Shown here one piece after another: positions 15,826 to 22,995 of a stretch of 36,402 bases of DNA (position 1 is the stretch's first letter; each line of letters opens with the position of its first letter). This DNA comes from Candidatus Omnitrophota bacterium. Its GTDB lineage: Bacteria > Omnitrophota > Gorgyraeia > DAOVKU01. A program made the position numbers and the translations under genes. Below the pieces are notes generated by a model that saw nothing but the letters and a program-made list of their open reading frames with translations, was not told the DNA's origin and did not search any database. Location of the stretch: NCBI GenBank assembly GCA_030631665.1, contig DAOVKU010000003.1, positions 1 to 36,402 of the forward strand, in the 5' to 3' direction.

Positions 15826-17373
15826 TCAAAAACTCTCCTGCTCAAAATCAGGCATCAACGGCTCTCGCAAAAGGCCGGTTGCCATTCGCTTCTCCGTGCC
15901 TGTCCTATCCGTAAAGGTGTGCCATTCCCCTTGAGAAACAATCTGGCGGTTTCTATCGGTTAAAATATGGGGGGTAATAAAAACAATTAATTCCTGCTTA
16001 ATAGTTTCCTCTTCCTTGCTTCTGAACAATAAACCTAAAAGCGGTATATCTCCCAGGAAAGGAATTTTTCTCAAAACCGTCTCTTGTTTATTTTTAATCA
16101 AACCACCCAGGACAATGGTCTCGCCGTCTCTAACCATCATAGTGGTGTCGGCTTGAGTGGTATCAATCGCAACCGCATTATCAACGTCGGGCAGGCGCCT
16201 GGCCTTGCTTACTTCCGGATGAATGACCATGGTTATATAACCATTTTCACCGATTTGCGGAGTAACTATTAGCTTAATGCCTACATCTATATATTCGGTT
16301 GATTCAGTGACGAAACCGGTTACCGGATCTTCGCTGGTTATAATATAGGGCTCACTGGAACCAACTAAGATATTGGCTTCTTCATTATCCAAAACACAAA
16401 TGCGGGGGGCAGATAAAACCTCTGCGTCGCCGCTTGTCTCAAGGGCTTCAAGTATTATGTTATACTCATCGGAAGTTAAAGTGCCGATATTGAGTATAGT
16501 GCCCTTAGCTAAATCTACACTCAAATCTTCCTTTAAATCCATGCCTACGCGTTGAGGACTTCTGGTTGTGTTGTCATATTCCCATCTTATGCCCAGCTGG
16601 AGAGTTTTATCTAAGTTCACTTCCATCAATCTGGCTTCTATTAAAACCTGCTTATGCTGAACATCCCAGCCGCTTATTAATTCATCTGCATCTTTAAGAA
16701 CTACAGGTGTGGCCTTAACTACTACGCTGTTTGTTCTCTCATCAACAAAAACCTGTCCTTTTTCCGGGGGAATAAGCCGTGTCAATCTTTCCATCAAGTC
16801 AGAGGCCCGGGCAAATTCAAGCTTATACTTTTTAAGTACTGTTTTTTGATCCAGTAACTTAAGGGCTCTTTCCATTTCCTTTATCTTTGTCGGTGTATCG
16901 GTGATAATGACCTGATTGCTTTTGGGGCTCAGTTCAATTTTGCCTCTGGAGGTTTTCATTGAAAGCAATGCCCGGCGTAAATCCATCACATCTGTATGGT
17001 CGAGTGTAAAAACTTTTGTTATCAAATTGGCAAATCGCTCTTCCTGCTGGGCGTCAGCGTATGTATAAATAGTTATGATGTCGCCGTCTTTGGAATACAT
17101 GTAATTGTTGATTTTAAGAATTGAGTCCAGGGCTCTTTCTAAGGAAACATTATCAAGTTTTACGGAGACAGTACCGCTGACATTCTGGGAAGTAACGATA
17201 TTAAGGCCGCTCTGGGAAGCAATCATCTTAAGAACCTGGTCTATGGGGGCATTTTCTACATCAATGGAGACAAGGGACTCCTGTGAAAAAGATAGCTTAT
17301 TGGACTCAAACGCCAGCAAAGCCGCTATTATTAAAAAAGACAAAAATAACTTTTTAGGGAAACTTTTACGCAA
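15826..17373 (-). CDS. Secretin, outer-membrane channel of the GspD/PilQ superfamily
   Basis: 515 residues. A signal peptide (about 1-31, FLSFLIIAALLAFES core) is followed by an STN/N0-like domain (about 36-104, DVENAPIDQVLKMIASQSGL), two secretin_N (KH-like) modules (about 116-175 and 178-235), and the C-terminal secretin beta-barrel domain (about 250-482, VLIEARLMEVNLDKTLQLGI to VFITPHILTD). It forms a multimeric gate in the outer membrane. The start codon is TTG, supported by AAAGGAG 6 bp upstream. A strong promoter lies at 17466-17494. No type II secretion or type IV pilus genes are in the window; instead Wzz and tyrosine kinase genes follow within 7 bp, so a role in polysaccharide export is inferred. 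A T2SS or pilus secretin placed here by chance is the alternative. Confidence 0.92.
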   Translation of the reverse strand: MRKSFPKKLFLSFLIIAALLAFESNKLSFSQESLVSIDVENAPIDQVLKMIASQSGLNIVTSQNVSGTVSVKLDNVSLERALDSILKINNYMYSKDGDIITIYTYADAQQEERFANLITKVFTLDHTDVMDLRRALLSMKTSRGKIELSPKSNQVIITDTPTKIKEMERALKLLDQKTVLKKYKLEFARASDLMERLTRLIPPEKGQVFVDERTNSVVVKATPVVLKDADELISGWDVQHKQVLIEARLMEVNLDKTLQLGIRWEYDNTTRSPQRVGMDLKEDLSVDLAKGTILNIGTLTSDEYNIILEALETSGDAEVLSAPRICVLDNEEANILVGSSEPYIITSEDPVTGFVTESTEYIDVGIKLIVTPQIGENGYITMVIHPEVSKARRLPDVDNAVAIDTTQADTTMMVRDGETIVLGGLIKNKQETVLRKIPFLGDIPLLGLLFRSKEEETIKQELIVFITPHILTDRNRQIVSQGEWHTFTDRTGTEKRMATGLLREPLMPDFEQESF

Positions 17374-17399
17374 ACTTTTCTCCTTTTAATGAGTACATC

Positions 17400-17425
17400 A
17401 CTTAGCGAATGCAATGAAGCTAAGT
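17400..17425 (-). other. Inverted repeat in the secretin mRNA leader
   Basis: Arms ACTTAGC (17400-17406) and GCTAAGT (17419-17425) with a 12-base loop; after one mismatch CAT and ATG extend the pairing outward. It lies between the predicted transcription start (about 17459) and the ribosome site. It may be a regulator site or a leader hairpin; no known motif is recognised. Confidence 0.4.
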
Positions 17426-17465
17426 TATGTCTTCATTTGATGTTCTAAAAATTTCTATTACTAAA

Positions 17466-17494
17466 TTTATACCATATAAACAAAGGTTTGTCAA
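17466..17494 (-). promoter_or_regulatory. Sigma70-type promoter of the secretin-Wzz-kinase operon
   Basis: Minus strand TTGACA (17489-17494), 17-bp spacer, TATAAA (17466-17471). Both boxes are near consensus with ideal spacing, about 93 bp before the secretin TTG start. This gives a leader of roughly 85 bases. Confidence 0.8.
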
Positions 17495-17529
17495 CTTCAA
17501 TAGAGCGACGGAAACAGTTCACAGCCACA

Positions 17530-17551
17530 TTCTGCCTGCCAGCAGGCAGAA
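17530..17551. repeat. Perfect palindrome (REP-like hairpin)
   Basis: TTCTGCCTGC and GCAGGCAGAA are exact complements around a 2-base centre. There is no T-tract on either side, so it is not a simple terminator. The core TGCCTGC/GCAGGCA recurs in the larger hairpin at 25005-25049. It lies between the cyclase 3-prime end and the secretin promoter. Confidence 0.65.
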
Positions 17552-17592
17552 GTCGGCAGTCCACAGAAAAATAAAAAACTGCTGTGGGGTTA

Positions 17593-19590
17593 TTAGGCCT
17601 GGCAGGTTGCGTTTTTGCCCTCTTCTTTAGCTTGATAAAGGGCTGTGTCTACTTTTTTGAGCAATTCTGATTTAGATGTGGCCGAGGTAGGATAATTTGC
17701 TACACCTAAACTAACGGTTAATTTTATAGGTTCGTCTGTTGAAGAAGAAAAATCATAATTTTTCACCACACGCCTCATTCTTTCAGCAAGATAAAAGGTT
17801 CCGTCTTTATCTGTTTCAGGTAAAAGAATCATAAATTCTTCTCCGCCGCATCTGGCTACAACATCGACATTGCGGCAGATTTCCTTTAAAATTGAACTCA
17901 ACTCTTTCAAGACAATATCTCCCTGCGGGTGACCATGGGTATCGTTTATTTTCTTAAAGCCGTCTATATCCAGCATTATAAACCCTAAAGGTTCCTGATA
18001 TCTTTCGGCTCTTTTTAATTCTTTATCAATTTGCTCTTTTAGGTAACGATAACCGTACAGACCGGTTAAACCATCTCTATTTGAAAGTTCTTTTATTCTT
18101 TTGTGGAGAGCGGCGTTGTTAATGGCCGGGATAGAACGCTGAGCAACAATGGAAAATAGCTTAAGGTCTTCTTCCGCGAAAGCATCCTTTTTTGAATGGC
18201 TCATAGCCAACAAGCCCATAACCTTATCCGCATTATGGAGCAGTTCCGCCTGAAAAGAGCTTACTATGTCTTCTTCTTTAAAGCCTTCGGTGACAATGGC
18301 CGGACCGTCGAAACGGTTAAGGGTAACCTTATCTTTTGAAAGCATCTTATGAGTAAGTTTATTGAATGAGTCAATAATCTTTAATTTAAACTTTTTGACT
18401 TCGGCCTCCGTGGCCGGATATTTAATGCTTATAATAAGTTCTCCCTGAGATTTCTCGTCAACTAATAAAAGGCCGCAGAAATGAAAATCAACTAATTGTT
18501 CAACTATTTCGATAACGGCATTTATGGTCTGGCGATAGTTAAGATCGGCGGTTACAATTTTGTTTACCTCATCGGAAATAGTGGTTTCATAAAGTTCTTT
18601 GTCAAGAAATTGGTTTGCTTCTATTAAAATTTTATTTGCTCCCTCTAATTTTTTCAGCCGCTTCTCGGTCCCATCAAGCCTTGCGCAAAGTTTGGAGCTT
18701 TGAAAGCCAAAAGAAATTTGATTGACTAAAATCATAAGCAGGTTTAAATCGTCTGTGTTGTAGGCCTCTTTGTTAATCTTGTTGTTGATGTTGATAACAC
18801 CCATGGTATCCGCAAATTTCACGGGTACCGAGAGAAAAGACTTGGTGTAATATTTATCGTTGTTTTCTTTATAAAAACGGCCATCCTTTTCTATGTCACA
18901 GACAAGTAAAGGATAATTCTGCTGAGCCACCCATCCGGAGATACCCTCCCCAAATCTAATTTTTGTATCTAAAACTATATTCTCATTTAATCCGGTAGCG
19001 GCTTTGATAATAAGAACATTTGAATCTTTATCTGCTAACATCAAAGAGCCGAGTTCAGATTTAAGTATAACTGTCATTGCTTCAATTAGCTGCTGAAAAA
19101 TTTTCTGAACAACAAGAGAATTTAAATCCGAACTTTCCTGATAAGCCCGGGTTAAATTATTTATAATTTCATTAAATTTTTTAGTTTTATCTAAAAAACT
19201 GCTAAAATTTATATTCTTTGAAAAATGAGAGATCAAGTCTTTTAATTGCTCGCCTATATTCTCTTTCTCAAGCGGCTTTAAGAGATAATCATCTGCGCCG
19301 GCCTTTATGCTCCAGAATTTCAATCTATCTTTTGGTTTGTCTGTAAGAATAATGATGGGAATATCGCGATATTCTTCTTTATTTTTCAAGAGTTTACAAA
19401 TCTGATAATCACTGATATCGCCTATGGCCGGATTTAGAAAAATCAGCTGAGGTTTGACCTTATAGACAGTTTCCAACCCTTCCAGGCCGCTTGAAACAGA
19501 AATGGTTTCAAAACCCAACCCTTCCAGGCCTTTGTTTAGAAGATTAACGGTATCAATATCGTTTTCGAAAATTACAGCTTTACTCTTCAT
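17593..19590 (-). CDS. Diguanylate cyclase with REC, two GAF and GGDEF domains
   Basis: 665 residues. Domains in order: receiver-like (1-122), a linker helix, GAF1 (about 150-300), GAF2 (about 345-495) and GGDEF (about 500-662). The catalytic motif GGEEF is at 582-586 and the inhibitory I-site RxxD (R573-N-V-D576) lies exactly five residues before it, so it should make c-di-GMP from two GTP with product inhibition. In the receiver the phosphoacceptor Asp is replaced by Asn53 (IFLNPAIGD) and one acidic-pocket residue is Asn10, while T83 and K105 are kept; phosphorylation is therefore unlikely. GAF domains probably sense a small ligand or redox state. The gene stands alone with its own promoter beside the polysaccharide export operon, a common c-di-GMP target (inference). 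Confidence 0.93.
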   Translation of the reverse strand: MKSKAVIFENDIDTVNLLNKGLEGLGFETISVSSGLEGLETVYKVKPQLIFLNPAIGDISDYQICKLLKNKEEYRDIPIIILTDKPKDRLKFWSIKAGADDYLLKPLEKENIGEQLKDLISHFSKNINFSSFLDKTKKFNEIINNLTRAYQESSDLNSLVVQKIFQQLIEAMTVILKSELGSLMLADKDSNVLIIKAATGLNENIVLDTKIRFGEGISGWVAQQNYPLLVCDIEKDGRFYKENNDKYYTKSFLSVPVKFADTMGVININNKINKEAYNTDDLNLLMILVNQISFGFQSSKLCARLDGTEKRLKKLEGANKILIEANQFLDKELYETTISDEVNKIVTADLNYRQTINAVIEIVEQLVDFHFCGLLLVDEKSQGELIISIKYPATEAEVKKFKLKIIDSFNKLTHKMLSKDKVTLNRFDGPAIVTEGFKEEDIVSSFQAELLHNADKVMGLLAMSHSKKDAFAEEDLKLFSIVAQRSIPAINNAALHKRIKELSNRDGLTGLYGYRYLKEQIDKELKRAERYQEPLGFIMLDIDGFKKINDTHGHPQGDIVLKELSSILKEICRNVDVVARCGGEEFMILLPETDKDGTFYLAERMRRVVKNYDFSSSTDEPIKLTVSLGVANYPTSATSKSELLKKVDTALYQAKEEGKNATCQA

Positions 19591-19599
19591 AATAGAAAA

Positions 19600-19624
19600 G
19601 GAGCCCCTTCTGTTTAACGGCTCC
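19600..19624 (-). promoter_or_regulatory. Hairpin next to the cyclase start codon
   Basis: On the minus strand GGAGCC (19619-19624) pairs with GGCTCC (19600-19605) across a 13-base loop, followed by TTTTCTATT and then the ATG. No ordinary Shine-Dalgarno lies between hairpin and ATG; the only candidate (AAGGGG) is inside the loop and 3-prime arm. The structure looks like a weak terminator or a ribosome-site sequestering stem. It sits at the end of a leader of about 160 bases. Confidence 0.45.
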
Positions 19625-19755
19625 CCCTAATAAATAAATGTATCCAGACAACTTAGTTAATAACCTCTTTTTTTTATCTAAAATCGCCTCAGATTTAGTA
19701 TACCTCCAAAATGGAAACTTTTCAAGCATTTAATTAAATTAAAGAGATTTATAAA

Positions 19756-19783
19756 ATTTTACCATATTTTCGAATATTGTCAA
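19756..19783 (-). promoter_or_regulatory. Sigma70-type promoter of the diguanylate cyclase gene
   Basis: Minus strand TTGACA (19778-19783), 16-bp spacer, TAAAAT (19756-19761). This predicts a start near 19749 and a 160-base leader. The 347-bp gap 19591-19937 thus holds, from right to left, three structured repeats, this promoter, the leader and the hairpin at the start codon; I see no gene in it. Confidence 0.7.
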
Positions 19784-19842
19784 GGGATTAAATTGCTTTT
19801 TTTAAGAAATATTTTGCTTTACTTTAAATAAAAGAGCGCCCT

Positions 19843-19930
19843 TTAGTCGAAGACTACCCTGCGGGTTACCAGAATATACTTTTAGTCAAAGACTACTCTT
19901 CGAGTTAGTCGAAGACTGCTTTTCGAATTA
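19843..19930 (-). repeat. Three 26-bp repeats, each a pair of mini-hairpins
   Basis: Units at 19905-19930, 19882-19907 and 19843-19868. On the minus strand each unit is a first hairpin followed by AGTC-TTY-GACT. The first hairpin is ACCC-GCA-GGGT in the unit at 19843 and ACTC-GAA-GAGT in the unit at 19882, a compensatory pair change; the unit at 19905 is degenerate in this arm. Two units overlap by three bases. They lie just after the stop of the secreted protein gene at 19938. No spacers of CRISPR kind are present. Confidence 0.6.
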
Positions 19931-19937
19931 GCTCATC

Positions 19938-20531
19938 TTATCTTAATTTTTGTCTATTTGTAAAGGCAATATCATCAATATAGATAATGCCTTCTTTTTC
20001 GGTGGCTATGATATCATCAAAGATGATAACAAGCTCGGATATGTTGCTAAAATCACTTATGCCTTTAAAATCTTTAAAAGGCACGACGATTTTTGTCCAG
20101 TTATCGCTGACACCGGTAACTATAAACCTGCCGATATCACCTTGTTCATTCTTTAATTCAATCTTGAACCTGGTCGTATAACCTGCGTCAGGATCACCTT
20201 TCACCCAGAAAACAAGCGCATTATAACTAGAAAGGTCATTGCCTTCCAGCTTTGTCCAGAAACCGTTATAAGCCGGATTGGGGGAATCTACATCATATTC
20301 CAGCTTAAGTGAAGCGCCTTTTTTGCCATGCTTTACTTCGGTATCAAACGTCTCAAGGCACCCTTGAGTTGTATCAGCAGGGTCTTTGTCCCAAGCACCC
20401 ATTCCCCCGCCAAAATCATTTATACGGTCGCTGTCAAAATCCGTCAATTTCAAAGTAACGGCTTCGGCGCTAAAAGCAAAAACCAAAACGACCGTCAAAA
20501 CAAGTAATAACTTTAATGCGTATCTATCCAT
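19938..20531 (-). CDS. Secreted protein with a carbohydrate-binding-like (CBM11/CIA30-like) domain
   Basis: 197 residues. A clear signal peptide (1-24, LKLLLVLTVVLVFAFSAEA) precedes one beta-sandwich domain: it opens with LKLTDFDSDRINDFGGGMGAW, continues with GKKGASLKLEYDVD and NALVFWVKGD, and ends in IIYIDDIAF. This strand pattern is that of CBM11/CIA30-type jelly rolls that bind glycans or stabilise complexes. No catalytic residues or anchor are visible, so it is probably periplasmic or released. The start is supported by AGGAGGTGAAGA before the ATG. It has its own promoter and follows the PEP-CTERM gene after that gene's terminator. The exact family is uncertain. Confidence 0.75.
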   Translation of the reverse strand: MDRYALKLLLVLTVVLVFAFSAEAVTLKLTDFDSDRINDFGGGMGAWDKDPADTTQGCLETFDTEVKHGKKGASLKLEYDVDSPNPAYNGFWTKLEGNDLSSYNALVFWVKGDPDAGYTTRFKIELKNEQGDIGRFIVTGVSDNWTKIVVPFKDFKGISDFSNISELVIIFDDIIATEKEGIIYIDDIAFTNRQKLR

Positions 20532-20553
20532 TCTTCACCTCCTGTGTAATAAT

Positions 20554-20582
20554 ACTTTAACAATAACTAAAATGTTTGTCAA
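20554..20582 (-). promoter_or_regulatory. Sigma70-type promoter of the CBM-like secreted protein gene
   Basis: Minus strand TTGACA (20577-20582), 17-bp spacer, TAAAGT (20554-20559), followed by an AGGAGG ribosome site. It lies between the terminator of the PEP-CTERM gene and the ATG at 20531, making the gene an independent unit. Confidence 0.7.
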
Positions 20583-20629
20583 TATTTAATAGGAGAAAAT
20601 TTAAAATCTCGTTTAAAAGATAAAAATGC

Positions 20630-20657
20630 AAAGGGACGCCTTTAAAGGCGTCCCTTT
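20630..20657 (-). terminator. Perfect hairpin terminator after the PEP-CTERM gene
   Basis: AAAGGGACGCC and GGCGTCCCTTT pair perfectly over 11 bases around TTTAAA. On the minus strand it starts 8 bp after the stop codon and runs into TTTGCATTTTTATC. The symmetric arms end in T-rich sequence on both sides, so it might act in both directions. Confidence 0.8.
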
Positions 20658-20664
20658 ATATATC

Positions 20665-21303
20665 TCAACTTCTTTTTCTTTTGATGAAAGCCATTAGGCC
20701 CACTAAGCCGGAACCTAAAAGAAGCAGTGTGCTCGGTTCAGGAACGGGAACTGAATCCGCATAAGCATCATCGAAATAAGCTGCTCCCGTGAAAGGACCC
20801 TCGCCCCATGTCTCAAGAAGGACGGTATACTTAACATAATTCGTCCCTGTTGGTGCAACAGCACTATACTGAAGAGCCTCCCAACCACTTGTGGCCGCAG
20901 ACATTGAAGTCTTTACTGCTGAGCCAATGGTAACATCAGGCGCACTTTCAAATGCTATTTCCAAAGTGGCCAAGGCGTTACCTAACGCTATCGGTATATT
21001 TACCGGCTGATAGGCATATACTGTATCATTGGCTGCAAAAGGTTGTCTCTGGCCCCATCCGCCCCATCCAGAACCTGTGGCCTGTGTCTTTCCGGAATAT
21101 GAACCACTTTTTACAATAGTTGATTCTTTGCTGCCGGTTATATCCGGGTCGCTAAACATGTGCCACCAGTCTGCCGGAACCTCTTCTCCGCCGTACATTA
21201 CCCAAGTTTCAAACCCTGCATTGCTAAGCAGGTTTGCCTGGGCTATGGATGGCAGAGCCATAACTGCTGCTAAAGCTACTGCGCATAGAAGTTTTGCTTT
21301 CAT
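20665..21303 (-). CDS. PEP-CTERM sorting domain protein with a CBM-like ectodomain
   Basis: 212 residues. Signal peptide 1-23 (LLCAVALAAVMALPSIAQA), then a beta-sandwich ectodomain (about 24-185) that opens with NLLSNAGFETW and closes with GAAYFDDAYADS, the pattern of CBM4/9 or galactose-binding-like modules. The C-terminus is a textbook exosortase signal: VPEPSTLLLLGSGLVG, a hydrophobic stretch and the basic tail KRKRS. Exosortases cut such proteins and pass them to the cell surface in bacteria that make extracellular polysaccharide. No exosortase gene is in the window. The gene stands alone with promoter, two operators and terminator. Binding to the EPS made by the neighbouring cluster is inferred, not shown. 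Confidence 0.9.
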   Translation of the reverse strand: MKAKLLCAVALAAVMALPSIAQANLLSNAGFETWVMYGGEEVPADWWHMFSDPDITGSKESTIVKSGSYSGKTQATGSGWGGWGQRQPFAANDTVYAYQPVNIPIALGNALATLEIAFESAPDVTIGSAVKTSMSAATSGWEALQYSAVAPTGTNYVKYTVLLETWGEGPFTGAAYFDDAYADSVPVPEPSTLLLLGSGLVGLMAFIKRKRS

Positions 21304-21342
21304 TGTTCCTCTTCACCCCCTTTAGATTTTAAAGAACAAATT

Positions 21343-21358
21343 TTGTAATCGGTTACAA
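21343..21358. promoter_or_regulatory. LacI-family-type operator 1
   Basis: TTGTAATCGGTTACAA, a near-perfect palindrome of the form TTGTAA-N-CG-N-TTACAA with the central CG typical of LacI/GalR-family operators. It lies in the 5-prime leader of the PEP-CTERM gene, 37 bp centre to centre from operator 2. Confidence 0.7.
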
Positions 21359-21379
21359 TTCTATGTATTAAAAAAGCTT

Positions 21380-21395
21380 TTGTAAGCGTTTACAA
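21380..21395. promoter_or_regulatory. LacI-family-type operator 2, overlapping the transcription start
   Basis: TTGTAAGCGTTTACAA, same half-sites as operator 1. It overlaps the -10 box by 2 bp and covers the expected transcription start, so a bound repressor would block initiation directly. Confidence 0.72.
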
Positions 21396-21421
21396 TATAC
21401 CACACAAAAACTAAATGTCAA
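21394..21421 (-). promoter_or_regulatory. Sigma70-type promoter of the PEP-CTERM gene
   Basis: Minus strand TTGACA (21416-21421), 16-bp spacer, TATATT (21394-21399). Operator 2 begins inside the -10 box. The ribosome site is AAAGGGGGTG or GAGG before the ATG at 21303. Confidence 0.75.
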
Positions 21422-21460
21422 GAGTAAACTTTTGCTTTTTTAAGGGACTTCCTTGCGAAG

Positions 21461-22963
21461 TTAATCTTCTTTTCGCCAAGTGGTTTTACCTTTGGCATCT
21501 TCAAGAACAACACCAACTTCCTTAAGCTGTTGGCGTATTTTATCGGAGAGCTCGTAATCTTCTTTGGAGCGGGCATAATCGCGCAATTCAATTAATATCT
21601 TCATTAATTTATCAACAGTTTCCATATCTTCCCCTTCTTCTTTTTGGGGCCTGAAAAGGCCCAGAATTCTTCCCAATTCAATTAAGGTAAATTTAAAGCT
21701 TTTAAGGGTCAGTTTCTTGCGCTGGAGGGGGATACTTTTATTCTCTATAAATTTATTGGCAAGGTTAACTATGTCAAAAAGGATGCTTAAGGCCGCAGGG
21801 GTATTAAAATCATCGTCCATTGCCTCTTTAAACTTTTCTCTTAAGGCGTGCAATTCGTTGATAAAAACTTTTATAGCCTCTACCAGTTGCTGCTCTTTGG
21901 GCGTTCTCTGAATGGGGGTAATCCCGGTTTTTGTTATGTCGTCTATTTTCTTAAAGAGAATATAAAAACGCTGACGCGAACTACGGGCAGAATCCATCTT
22001 TTCAAATGTAAAATCTATAGGTGAGGAGTAATGACTGCTCAGGAAAAAAATCTTTAACACTTCAGGGTGATAACGAGCCAGAATATCCTTAATAGAAATA
22101 AAATTACCCACTGATTTTGCCATTTTCTCTCTGTCTATGGTCAAAAGGCCGTTGTGAATCCAGTATTTTGCAAAAGGACGACCGGTGGCAGCTTCGCTCT
22201 GGGCAATTTCATTTTCGTGGTGGGGAAATATCAGGTCCCTTCCGCCGGCGTGGATATCGAAAGACTGCCCTAAATATTTCATGCTCATCACAGAACATTC
22301 TATATGCCATCCCGGCCTGCCCGCTGACCATGGAGAAGGCCAGGCTGGTTCGTTCTCTTTTGATTTCTTCCACAACGCAAAATCAAGAGAGTTCTTTTTA
22401 TTTTGCTCGCTTTCCTTTCTTACGCCTGTCAATATTTGTTCGGTGCTCTGGTTTGATAATTTTCCGTAATCTTTAAACTTTTTAACACTAAAATATACAT
22501 CGCCGCCGGCCTCATAGGCAAAACCTTTGTCTATCAAAATCTTTATCAGAGATATCATATCATTGATGTGGTCGGTGGCCCTGGGTTCAACATTCGCTCT
22601 ATCAATGCCGAGCGCCTGCATATCTTCATAAAATCTTCCGGTGTAACGGGCAGCTACTTCTTCGGCTTTCTTTTTAATAATTTCTCTGGATAAAGTTTTG
22701 TTTTTTTCTTTAGAAATCTCTTCTTTGGCTTTATTTATTATTTTGTCATCAATATCGGTGATATTGCGCACATAGGTCACCTTATAGCCGCTAAAAATAA
22801 GATATTTTCTTATAAAATCAAAAGCAAATGATGCCCTGGCATGACCTATATGGCATTCATCATAAACAGTAACACCACAGGCATACATTGTTACCTCTTC
22901 CTCACTTAAGGGGATGAAGTCTTCTTTTTTATTGGTAAGAGAATTATAGATTTTAAGGGGCAT
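21461..22963 (-). CDS. cysS: Cysteinyl-tRNA synthetase
   Basis: 500 residues, slightly longer than the usual 460-480. It charges tRNA-Cys with cysteine in the cytoplasm. The class I signature HIGH is at 38-41 and KMAKS at 280-284. Zinc ligands match the Escherichia coli pattern: C29, C223 (WHIECS), H248 and E252 (FPHHENEIAQSE). The insertion at about 80-105 is Lys/Glu-rich. The C-terminal helical domain ends in EDAKGKTTWRKED as in family members. It lies 32 bp after cysE, so synthesis and use of cysteine share a transcript. Its ribosome site is weak. It is the last gene of the housekeeping block; no clear terminator follows. Confidence 0.97.
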   Translation of the reverse strand: MPLKIYNSLTNKKEDFIPLSEEEVTMYACGVTVYDECHIGHARASFAFDFIRKYLIFSGYKVTYVRNITDIDDKIINKAKEEISKEKNKTLSREIIKKKAEEVAARYTGRFYEDMQALGIDRANVEPRATDHINDMISLIKILIDKGFAYEAGGDVYFSVKKFKDYGKLSNQSTEQILTGVRKESEQNKKNSLDFALWKKSKENEPAWPSPWSAGRPGWHIECSVMSMKYLGQSFDIHAGGRDLIFPHHENEIAQSEAATGRPFAKYWIHNGLLTIDREKMAKSVGNFISIKDILARYHPEVLKIFFLSSHYSSPIDFTFEKMDSARSSRQRFYILFKKIDDITKTGITPIQRTPKEQQLVEAIKVFINELHALREKFKEAMDDDFNTPAALSILFDIVNLANKFIENKSIPLQRKKLTLKSFKFTLIELGRILGLFRPQKEEGEDMETVDKLMKILIELRDYARSKEDYELSDKIRQQLKEVGVVLEDAKGKTTWRKED

Positions 22964-22995
22964 GTTCGATGCTCACGTCGAAAAATATTTGTAAT

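Noticed and set aside
17570-17592. Rho-independent terminator of the cyclase gene
   Set aside because: CCACAG/CTGTGG arms exist, but the T-run lies inside the loop and no T-tract follows, so the structure is not convincing.
19625-19750. c-di-GMP or other known riboswitch in the cyclase leader
   Set aside because: I could not match conserved GEMM or other riboswitch cores by eye; only a simple hairpin at the start codon is supported.
19843-19930. CRISPR array
   Set aside because: Only three units, two of them overlapping, with no unique spacers of constant length and no cas genes.
21424-21460. Terminator after cysS
   Set aside because: A 5-bp ACTTC/GAAGT stem is present but is followed by CCCTTAAAAAAG, not a T-tract.
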